Under the pieces are notes generated by a model that worked only from the letters and a program-made list of their open reading frames with translations, made no database searches and was not told the DNA's origin. Both the position numbers and the translations under genes were made by a program. From Spirochaetota bacterium (lineage in GTDB: Bacteria > Spirochaetota > Leptospiria > Turneriellales > Turneriellaceae), in the NCBI GenBank assembly GCA_029561505.1, contig JAKQXK010000494.1, forward strand, positions 1 through 6,142: a stretch of 6,142 bases of DNA. The letters are read 5' to 3'. Positions 1 through 5,334 of the stretch are shown in pieces (positions within the stretch are counted from its first letter, which is position 1; each line of letters starts with the position of its first letter).

Positions 1-646
1 AGTCGAGGCTTGATTGCAGCTGGTAAAGACTGCGCTTCGCAAGATCTTCTGCGTCGCATTTTGTGATCACAAATGCCTGCGGAACTTCCATGATGCCCGA
101 TTTCATGAACTGGATATGGTCGCCGCTAAATGGTTGCAGCGCGAGCAGCGTGACGTCGGCGAGGCGCGCAATTTCGATTTCGCTCTGACCGACGCCGACA
201 GATTCGATCAGCACGAGATCAAAGAGCGAGCGCAGCACTCGGCAAACCCTGTAAGTGTTGCGGCCAATGCCGCCTAGGTCGAGATCTGAGGCCTGCGAGC
301 GAAAGTAGGTACGCACATCGTCACCGAAGTTCACCCGCGTGCGGTCGCCGAGCAGCGAACCACCTGAGACCGGGCTCGATGGGTCGACGGCCACGACCGC
401 GATTCGGCTCTCAGGCCTTGCTATAAGCAGAGCTTCGACCAGATGCTGAATGAGCGTCGACTTACCCGCACCCGGCGCGCCAGTTAGCCCGACGAGCAGG
501 CCGCGTTTTGTCGCACTTTCGGCCAATTGCTTCTCGAGCCCGACGCAAGCCTGTTGGTCGCTCAGACGGCCCGATTCAAAGTACGAAATCAATTTCGCGA
601 TCGAGAACGTATCGCCGGCGCGCGCGGCTGGCAAAAGCTCAGACAT
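1..646 (-). CDS. meaB: MeaB/ArgK-type G3E-family GTPase, partial (3' end beyond window)
   Basis: SIMIBI-class GTPase of the MeaB/ArgK family. In characterised members it chaperones adenosylcobalamin-dependent acyl-CoA mutases such as methylmalonyl-CoA mutase, gating cofactor loading and protecting the enzyme from inactivation; it is cytoplasmic. 215 residues are visible of a usual 310-330. Visible motifs: P-loop GAPGAGKST (residues 56-64), DPSSP (88-92), GDRTR (100-104), LGGIGRNT (124-131), the family signature ESVGVGQSE (148-156) and GDHIQFMKSGIME (175-187). The G4 base-recognition motif reads TKCD (195-198) instead of NKxD. The ATG at 646 is chosen because it has a good Shine-Dalgarno (AAGGTGG) 6 nt upstream, and it overlaps the stop of the upstream transporter by 8 nt. 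It is the last visible gene of the four-gene operon. No mutase or cobalamin gene is in the window, so the partner is unknown. The family assignment is firm; the specific partner is not. Confidence 0.93.
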   Translation of the reverse strand, partial: MSELLPAARAGDTFSIAKLISYFESGRLSDQQACVGLEKQLAESATKRGLLVGLTGAPGAGKSTLIQHLVEALLIARPESRIAVVAVDPSSPVSGGSLLGDRTRVNFGDDVRTYFRSQASDLDLGGIGRNTYRVCRVLRSLFDLVLIESVGVGQSEIEIARLADVTLLALQPFSGDHIQFMKSGIMEVPQAFVITKCDAEDLAKRSLYQLQSSLD

Positions 647-1571
647 CGGTTACCACCTTGCGCCGCTTGAGCGTCAAGAGGCCAACGCCAGCGATAACGA
701 GCACCGTGCCAATCGTCTGTGTCGTCGAAATCACCTCGCCCAGCACTGAATAGGCAAGATAGATCGTCATCACCGGCCCGAGCGTACTGACAATTGCAGC
801 GCGGTTCGACCCGATGAGCGCGATGCCTTGCGCTACGAACAGTGAGGGCAACACGGTGCAGAAAACGGCCATGCCGGCTGTGAGATAATAAACCTCGTTG
901 GGGTACCCGAGCAACTTTTCACCTGCCACCAGGCCGTGTATAATGATGGCGACCGCCGATATCAAAATCGCAAAACTTGTAAAAACCAGAGGCGAATAGT
1001 GCCTCGAGAGCTTTTCTGTGGCGACGAGGTAGATCGCGTAGGTAATCGCGGCGAACACAACATAGGTTGCGCCTATTTGCACCCGATCGCCCCCGAGCGT
1101 GGCTTCGCTATGGTAAGAGATACCGATGCCGACATAAGTAATCAGCAGTGCGGCAATCTCGCGCCGACCCGCACGGTTCTTTAGCCACAGCAGTGAAATG
1201 ATCAGCACGAGAGTGGGATATATAAAGAGCAGAAGCCGCTCAAAACTTGCAGAAACATATTCGAGCCCCACAAAATCGAACCAGCTTGCGAGATAATAGC
1301 CGAAAAGACCCACGATGCCGATCAGGTACCAGTCTTTGCGAAATCCGCGTTTTTGTTCATGCGTTTGCTGGCGAAAATACCAGCCAAAAATGACCGCATA
1401 GATTGGCATCGCAAATAGCATGCGCAGCGTCAGCGTCGCAAACCCGGTCACGCCATAGCGATAAGCGAGCTTGGCGAGAATCGCCTTCGCAGAGAAGCCC
1501 GCTGCGCCGATAATCGTGAACAGCAGCCCGGCGATAAATCTTTTGTCGCGCGGTAAAACCTCAGCCGTCAA
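639..1571 (-). CDS. EamA/DMT-superfamily inner-membrane transporter
   Basis: 310-residue drug/metabolite transporter-superfamily protein of the EamA type, with the usual length and ten predicted hydrophobic helices in two homologous halves (about residues 13-152 and 166-301). The first half opens with GLLFTIIGAAGFSAKAILAK and the second with GATYVVFAAITYAIYL. Repeat-end signatures are visible: LEYVSASFERLLLFIYPTLV in half one and ALIGSNRAAIVSTLGPVMTI in half two, each leading into a helix that carries the conserved Pro. A short basic tail (LKRRK) follows the last helix. The start is a TTG at 1571: the next in-frame ATG (residue 51) would remove the first helix, and an AAAGGA ribosome site sits 8 nt upstream. 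It overlaps the end of the phosphatase-superfamily gene by 11 nt. Substrate cannot be read from sequence; family members export amino acids, metabolites or small organic compounds. Confidence 0.92.
   Translation of the reverse strand: MTAEVLPRDKRFIAGLLFTIIGAAGFSAKAILAKLAYRYGVTGFATLTLRMLFAMPIYAVIFGWYFRQQTHEQKRGFRKDWYLIGIVGLFGYYLASWFDFVGLEYVSASFERLLLFIYPTLVLIISLLWLKNRAGRREIAALLITYVGIGISYHSEATLGGDRVQIGATYVVFAAITYAIYLVATEKLSRHYSPLVFTSFAILISAVAIIIHGLVAGEKLLGYPNEVYYLTAGMAVFCTVLPSLFVAQGIALIGSNRAAIVSTLGPVMTIYLAYSVLGEVISTTQTIGTVLVIAGVGLLTLKRRKVVTDV
653..659 (-). promoter_or_regulatory. Shine-Dalgarno of the MeaB-type GTPase gene
   Basis: Minus-strand AAGGTGG, six of seven matches to AAGGAGG, 6 nt before the ATG at 646. 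It lies inside the last codons of the upstream transporter gene and settles the start choice. Confidence 0.7.
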
Positions 1572-3348
1572 GCCTGAGATCCTTTCGGGTGAGCACGCCT
1601 TCGAAGAACGGCGTGTCGTTTACGCGAATGTCGCGAATAGCACCGCGCACCATGTCGATCGAGATGTTGTGCTGCTGCATGAGTTTCTTGTTGAGTGAAA
1701 TCTGGCCAACAGTCATGAAGTGCACGAGCGAATCGTTCGCCGCAACTTCAGGTGGCAGCAGCTTGTCGATTTCTGCCATAACCTCTTCGACGGTGAGGCG
1801 CAGGCCCCCTGAAATTTCTGACAGCGGCGCGATTCCGTGGTCGGCGCTGAGCACGAACACAAAGTCTTTGCCGTAGTGCTTTTCAAGAAACTCAACCATT
1901 TTGCCGATTTGCGTATCGATTTCTTTCAGCGTATCGCGCGCCTGCAGAGACTCAAAGCCGAAATGGTGACCCACAGCATCGGCCGATTTAAAAGAGACGT
2001 AAACGAGGTCTGTGAAGCCGTCGTTGTGTTTCTTAGCGCCGATAATCTGCTCGCTGATTACCGCGCGCACAAGTTCACCTTCGAGCTGTGTTTCGGCGGG
2101 AGTCGACATCATGACACCCCAGTTTTCGAGCGCGGCTTTGGTATCGCGAATCTTGTAACCTTCAAAACCCTGCGGATAATATTTTGCATAGTTGAGCAGC
2201 ACGTCGCTCGCTTTGGCTACCGCCGGCAGAGAAAAATAGCGCGTGTCGGTAATCCATTTAGATTTGGTTGCGTCGAGCCAGTAGACGAAATTACCCTGGC
2301 GCACTGCGGTCGTAAGGCCGTTACCATTTGCCGCTGTGCCGTTGGCGGCAAGCCATTCGGCGCCATGGCCTGCCATACCGACTGCAGCACGCAGCGCGTA
2401 AGATTGAGCGACAATCACGCTCTTGCCGGCATTCGTGACGTTCAGAATATCGGCGAGTGATTCGCTCTTCAAGTCGAGAGTTGAAACTTTAGTCTCGTCT
2501 TTCGTCGCATAAATTTCAGCCTTGTTGAGCTTTTGCGCGCCGGCTTTTTTTTCCATTGAGAAGAACGTGTTGCCAATGACAGAACTTTTTACCGGGTAGG
2601 CGCCCGTGCCAATAGCCATATGCCCCACGGCCGTGTGCGCGTCGAGGTGGCCAACATGCGCATCGCTGAAGTTTGCCGACTTCGCCATCAATTGGTGAAT
2701 ATTCGGCGCCACTTCTTTGTGCAGGCGCAAGAGATTCATGCCCCCCTGATCAATGACTGCGACGAACACAATAGCAGGCTTTGCCGATTGTTGCTTCACA
2801 ATCGGCAACGGCTGCGTTTCGACGCCGTTTGGGTTGCGCACCTGCAGCAACGCGGCCAGCGTTGGCGCGATGTGCTGCTGGTTGACGCGCTGACCGTAGT
2901 CGCGCGCGTCGATGCCTTTGCCATAAAACACGAGCGGTATTGAGGTATCGTATTCATGCGCTGTGGAGTGTGAAATGCGCCCTACGCGCAAGACGACCTC
3001 GCCGTTTTCTTCTTTGTACTGGTATTCAGGGTTCTTCTGCAAGTCGGCAAGCGTTCGGCCATACTTTGCCAGCTCGGCGATCAGCTGCTCTTTGGCAAAT
3101 CGCGCGATCGCGGTTTTTTTCATCCAGCTTGATTCGAGTAGCGCGTATTTTTTCGGCACCAGATAGAGGTCGATGTCGCTGCGCGCAGAGCGCTTGTAGA
3201 GTTCAGCCCAGGGCGCTTCGCTTTTTTTGCAGGCTGTCGGCCCCAAAAACAACGCTGTCACAAGCAGCAGCGCGACCGAGAACGAGACTGAAGATTCGGA
3301 AATGCCCCCTTGGCTTATTGCCTTTCGTGAGTCAGCGTCTGCGAACAT
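1561..3348 (-). CDS. Circularly permuted alkaline-phosphatase-superfamily (PafA / type I phosphodiesterase-like) lipoprotein
   Basis: About 595 residues from the ATG at 3348. Predicted metal-dependent phosphoesterase, exported: a hydrophobic stretch (about 25-36) ends in GPTAC, so Cys40 is a possible lipidation site. Catalytic elements seen: Asp200 (VIDQ), nucleophile Thr239 (HTAVGH), Asp457 and His461 (SADAVGHH), and Asp503-His504 (SADHG). The third zinc-site-1 ligand, normally in a C-terminal HGT-YD-VP loop, is absent after DHG. A matching loop occurs early instead, at about 126-138 (His127, HSTAHEYDTSIP), followed by HIAPTLAALL (159-168). Segment 53-183 is thus the usual C-terminus moved to the front, and the protein ends at the TRKDL that normally precedes it. 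Ala318-x-Arg320 replaces the PafA Lys-x-Arg pair, so substrate is uncertain. The ATG at 3357 or an earlier one is possible; none has a strong Shine-Dalgarno. It overlaps the hydrolase gene by 17 nt and the transporter gene by 11. Confidence 0.88.
   Translation of the reverse strand: MFADADSRKAISQGGISESSVSFSVALLLVTALFLGPTACKKSEAPWAELYKRSARSDIDLYLVPKKYALLESSWMKKTAIARFAKEQLIAELAKYGRTLADLQKNPEYQYKEENGEVVLRVGRISHSTAHEYDTSIPLVFYGKGIDARDYGQRVNQQHIAPTLAALLQVRNPNGVETQPLPIVKQQSAKPAIVFVAVIDQGGMNLLRLHKEVAPNIHQLMAKSANFSDAHVGHLDAHTAVGHMAIGTGAYPVKSSVIGNTFFSMEKKAGAQKLNKAEIYATKDETKVSTLDLKSESLADILNVTNAGKSVIVAQSYALRAAVGMAGHGAEWLAANGTAANGNGLTTAVRQGNFVYWLDATKSKWITDTRYFSLPAVAKASDVLLNYAKYYPQGFEGYKIRDTKAALENWGVMMSTPAETQLEGELVRAVISEQIIGAKKHNDGFTDLVYVSFKSADAVGHHFGFESLQARDTLKEIDTQIGKMVEFLEKHYGKDFVFVLSADHGIAPLSEISGGLRLTVEEVMAEIDKLLPPEVAANDSLVHFMTVGQISLNKKLMQQHNISIDMVRGAIRDIRVNDTPFFEGVLTRKDLRLDG
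1580..1585 (-). promoter_or_regulatory. Shine-Dalgarno supporting the TTG start of the EamA transporter
   Basis: Minus-strand AAAGGA, 8 nt before the TTG at 1571, located within the final codons of the upstream gene. It is the main evidence that the non-ATG codon is the true start. Confidence 0.65.
2800..3192 (-). other. Displaced C-terminal-type segment of the AlkP-superfamily protein (permuted block)
   Basis: Residues 53-183 of the lipoprotein resemble the region after the DHG motif in standard PafA-like enzymes. In order: SARSDIDLYLVPKKY (like the RSGD-VV-KP strand), a helical insert of about 50 residues, the metal-ligand loop HSTAHEYDTSIPLVFYGKGI, then HIAPTLAALLQVRNPNGVE ending in QPL. 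A linker of roughly 10 residues (PIVKQQSAKP) joins it to the canonical N-terminal strand IVFVAVIDQ. The assignment rests on family knowledge and motif order, not on a computed alignment. Confidence 0.75.
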
Positions 3349-4207
3349 GACTGCCATGTTTGCCGGCGAGGGCATGACGCAAACTTTTTTCAACAAACGC
3401 GCCCAGAATTTTCGCAAGCTGCTCCGCGGCCGAAATCTGAACATTGTGGCCGCTTTTGGGTAGCACCACAAGCTCGGGTTTAGCAAAATGGGGATTTATG
3501 GCGTGCGCGTGGCTTGCCGGCGTGAGCACATCACGCTCGCCATAAACGAGCAACAAAGGCAGTTTCAGGCGACCTTCAGGCCAGAGCACCTTACCGGTTA
3601 GAAATGCTCGCATGTAGGCGCGTGAATTCGCAATGCTGAGCGTATGGTTTTTGATTGCACCATATGCGAGTTTGCCCGGTTGCAGCAACTTTGGCATGCC
3701 GCCATAAAGATGCAGGCGGTCGCCATAAGGGAAAAGGGCGAGCAACGCCTGAATACGATAGTATATACCAGCCAAGAACGCCGGTACCCAAAGCGCGTGC
3801 TTGAGCCGCTTCACGTAAGGTGCATAGTCGTCGACGGCAGAGATCGCGACGACCGCGTCGAGCACCACATTCTGCCGCGCGGCAACGTCGAGCGTCGCGA
3901 AGGCTCCGTACGAATGGCCGACCAATACAACTTTTTTCAGGCGGTAAGTTTTTCGCGCGTGTTCGATAAAACCTTCGATGAGCTGCGCGTTGGTCGCTAT
4001 CGAAAATTGCGGTGAAACGTCGTCGCTGAGCCCATGACCCGGCAGGTCTGGCATAAAGAGTTTGAAACCCGGTTTCAGATTTCTGGCGAGAGCTATCCAA
4101 GCTTCTGAACCTGTCTGGTACCAGCCGTGAATAAAGACGAGGCCAGTCGACCCCGCGCCGGTTGTCCGGTAATAAACTGAAGTTTCGCCGCTCTCAAAGT
4201 AAGGCAT
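3332..4207 (-). CDS. Alpha/beta-hydrolase fold protein
   Basis: 291-residue single-domain alpha/beta hydrolase with an intact catalytic triad: nucleophile Ser99 in GHSYG, acid Asp226 in GERDVLTP, and His254 in KSGHNV. The oxyanion-hole HGW is at 27-29 and the family PDLPGHGLSD at 53-62. A variable cap of about 70 residues (130-200), with aromatic and amphipathic helices, lies between the two halves and would set substrate choice. There is no signal peptide, so it is cytoplasmic. The last 15 or so residues form a basic tail (ending VRRR) beyond the fold, encoded where the next gene already begins. The ATG at 4207 is the natural start (MPYFESGETSVYY leads into the first strand), though no clear Shine-Dalgarno precedes it. 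It is the first gene of the four-gene minus-strand operon. Esterase, lactonase or carbon-carbon hydrolase activity are all possible. Confidence 0.9.
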   Translation of the reverse strand: MPYFESGETSVYYRTTGAGSTGLVFIHGWYQTGSEAWIALARNLKPGFKLFMPDLPGHGLSDDVSPQFSIATNAQLIEGFIEHARKTYRLKKVVLVGHSYGAFATLDVAARQNVVLDAVVAISAVDDYAPYVKRLKHALWVPAFLAGIYYRIQALLALFPYGDRLHLYGGMPKLLQPGKLAYGAIKNHTLSIANSRAYMRAFLTGKVLWPEGRLKLPLLLVYGERDVLTPASHAHAINPHFAKPELVVLPKSGHNVQISAAEQLAKILGAFVEKSLRHALAGKHGSHVRRR

Positions 4208-4217
4208 TCAGGTTGTA

Positions 4218-4246
4218 TTGTCTGCGCGAGACTGCCCGAATAGGAT
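4218..4246 (+). promoter_or_regulatory. Candidate sigma-70-like promoter for the small secreted-protein gene
   Basis: TTGTCT (4218-4223) and TAGGAT (4241-4246) are separated by 17 bp, each matching the -35 or -10 consensus at four of six positions. It would give a leader of about 85 nt before the ATG at 4337. The match is moderate and could be chance. Confidence 0.35.
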
Positions 4247-4256
4247 GTTTTTCGGG
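4235..4256. repeat. Inverted repeat CCCGAA-N10-TTCGGG, possible operator
   Basis: Two perfect 6-bp arms (4235-4240 and 4251-4256) have centres 16 bp apart and flank the candidate -10 hexamer. The spacing would suit a dimeric regulator, or a small RNA hairpin in a transcript starting upstream. No regulator can be named. Confidence 0.4.
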
Positions 4257-4321
4257 AAGGTTGCTCTTGAAAATTATTGCCGCGAAAAAGAATCGGACTG
4301 TTGTGACCGGCCCTCAGGGCA

Positions 4322-4327
4322 AAGGAG
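4322..4327 (+). promoter_or_regulatory. Shine-Dalgarno of the small secreted-protein gene
   Basis: AAGGAG lies 9 nt before the ATG at 4337. It favours this ATG over the second ATG three codons later, which would be 18 nt away. It is the strongest ribosome site in the window. Confidence 0.8.
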
Positions 4328-4336
4328 TTAACACGA

Positions 4337-4732
4337 ATGAAAAAGATGAAAGCTTTAGTGCTGGCAACAACCATGGCATTTTTCGGCACACAGGTTTGGG
4401 CAGACGAATGTGCAACCCTCGATCACGACATTCAAGAGATGAATCTTGCGATCAGCCACATTAAAGAACACGGCGAAATCTCGAAAGAAGACGCGAAAGA
4501 AGCCGCCCGCGATCTGAAACAAACGAAAAAAGATCTTAAGGCTGTTATCGCCTCAGGTGAAGCCGATGCAGAAGAAGCGGCAATGGCTCAGCGCGCGATC
4601 GACGGTATCGACGAGTGCGTCAAGGGCCTCAGAAAAAATGATATGTCACGCGTCGTTGGCGGTATGGAACAGATCGTTTCTGTAATGCAAGAATACCGCA
4701 CGCATGCGCACTGCGGCGAAGCAAGCCACTAA
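4337..4732 (+). CDS. Small secreted helical protein of unknown function
   Basis: 131 residues, not recognised as any named family. A clear Sec signal peptide is present: MKKMK, hydrophobic core 6-19, and an AxA-like site VWA (20-22), so cleavage after Ala22 leaves a mature protein of about 109 residues that is periplasmic or secreted. The mature part is almost entirely charged, amphipathic helix: an alternating Lys/Glu/Asp stretch at 42-70, an Ala/Glu-rich stretch at 75-90, and a C-terminal helix around 102-120. It has three cysteines (25, 94, 126); Cys25 and Cys94 could pair, leaving Cys126 in the His-containing tail THAHCGEASH. It has its own ribosome site and is not in an operon. Its TAA overlaps the arsC stop on the other strand. 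A link to arsenic or metal stress is suggested only by position and the Cys/His tail. Confidence 0.85.
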   Translation: MKKMKALVLATTMAFFGTQVWADECATLDHDIQEMNLAISHIKEHGEISKEDAKEAARDLKQTKKDLKAVIASGEADAEEAAMAQRAIDGIDECVKGLRKNDMSRVVGGMEQIVSVMQEYRTHAHCGEASH

Positions 4733-5334
4733 ACGCGCCTAAACGCCCACGCGAGACTCTTGCCCATCTCGAGGGCTCGCTCGCGGTACGTCGCAGCCTG
4801 CTGCGGCGTGCCGTCAGAAATTTTGGGGTCTTCAAACGGCAGCGAAATTCTCTTTTCTGCACCCGGCACAAACGGGCAACCCGCATCGGCCGATGAGCAC
4901 ACCATAATCGCGGCGAATTCACGCTGCGGGTTTGGCTGAGCCGAAAAAACTTTTGAAAAAGTCTCTGACACAAGGGCCCCTGTCACAATGCGATAGTGCG
5001 GATTTACCCCCTCATCGAGCCTTTCAACCGCCACACCCAGTTCGCGCAACGCCGTTACGGCATTCGCATTAAACGCGGTGGCTTCGGTGCCGCCTGAATA
5101 GGTTTCTACCGGGAAGCCCAAATGGGCGGCAAGCACCTGCGCCATCACCTGGCCAAAGTGCGAGCGGCGCGAGTTGTGTGTGCAGATGAAGTTGAGGCGT
5201 GAAGTTTTGCCACCAGCCTGGTTCTGGCGTATGTACTGTGCGAGAGTCTCGAGACTCTGCAAATGATTCTCTGGCGGATAAAAATCCGCAGCCTGCTTGA
5301 GCAGGTATTCGGCGAGTTCAGTATAATCTTTCAT
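4729..5334 (-). CDS. arsC: Thioredoxin-type arsenate reductase (LMW protein-tyrosine-phosphatase fold), long form
   Basis: Cytoplasmic reductase converting arsenate to arsenite through a three-cysteine relay that is regenerated by thioredoxin in the characterised family. Residues 47-201 match the LMW-PTP-like ArsC fold. The active-site loop is CTHNSRRS (51-58), with nucleophile Cys51 and Arg57 fitting CX5RS. The resolving pair is Cys146 and Cys153 in CSSADAGCP, equivalent to the CX6C of plasmid pI258 ArsC. The acid Asp169 is in FEDP. Two residues of the loop differ from the classic CTGNSCRS form (His53 for Gly, Arg56 for Cys). Residues 1-46 are a helical extension missing from the roughly 130-residue classic enzymes. 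The ATG at 5334 follows the permease stop directly and has TGAGG 5 nt upstream. The gene is placed second in the ars operon. The role is well supported, although a protein-tyrosine phosphatase is formally possible. Confidence 0.88.
   Translation of the reverse strand: MKDYTELAEYLLKQAADFYPPENHLQSLETLAQYIRQNQAGGKTSRLNFICTHNSRRSHFGQVMAQVLAAHLGFPVETYSGGTEATAFNANAVTALRELGVAVERLDEGVNPHYRIVTGALVSETFSKVFSAQPNPQREFAAIMVCSSADAGCPFVPGAEKRISLPFEDPKISDGTPQQAATYRERALEMGKSLAWAFRRV

Larger units (their letters stand above)
4208..4336. promoter_or_regulatory. Divergent intergenic region between hydrolase operon and small secreted-protein gene
   Basis: This 129-bp spacer is the only sizeable non-coding stretch in the window, so both outward transcription units probably start here. 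It holds a candidate plus-strand promoter, an inverted repeat overlapping its -10, a short GCCC-TCA-GGGC palindrome at 4310-4320, and the plus-strand ribosome site. On the minus strand only weak -10-like matches (GACAAT, TACAAC) are seen, very close to the hydrolase ATG. Confidence 0.6.

Noticed and set aside
1..277. Plus-strand open frame near the left edge
   Set aside because: It is the complement of the MeaB GTPase coding sequence, which carries clear family motifs on the minus strand.
1837..2460. Plus-strand open frame of 207 codons opposite the phosphoesterase gene
   Set aside because: It is antisense to a region coding for conserved catalytic segments, has no family motifs and no convincing ribosome site, and its composition is typical of a shadow frame.
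2800..3348. A separate small gene for the N-terminal block of the phosphoesterase
   Set aside because: The reading frame is continuous with the downstream catalytic part, there is no stop or new ribosome site at the junction, and the block supplies the missing metal ligand, so a single polypeptide is the better reading.
3349..3486. Longer N-terminus of the phosphoesterase starting upstream of 3348
   Set aside because: It would add up to 46 residues of non-signal-like sequence inside the hydrolase gene and bury the lipoprotein signal in the interior of the protein.
3591..4100. Minus-strand open frame of 169 codons inside the hydrolase gene
   Set aside because: It lies in another frame across the GHSYG region; its translation is rich in Arg and Cys with no motif, while the hydrolase frame carries the full triad.
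4310..4320. GCCC-TCA-GGGC palindrome as a terminator or riboswitch element
   Set aside because: The stem is only 4 bp with no T-run, directly ahead of the ribosome site; too small to call as a structured element.
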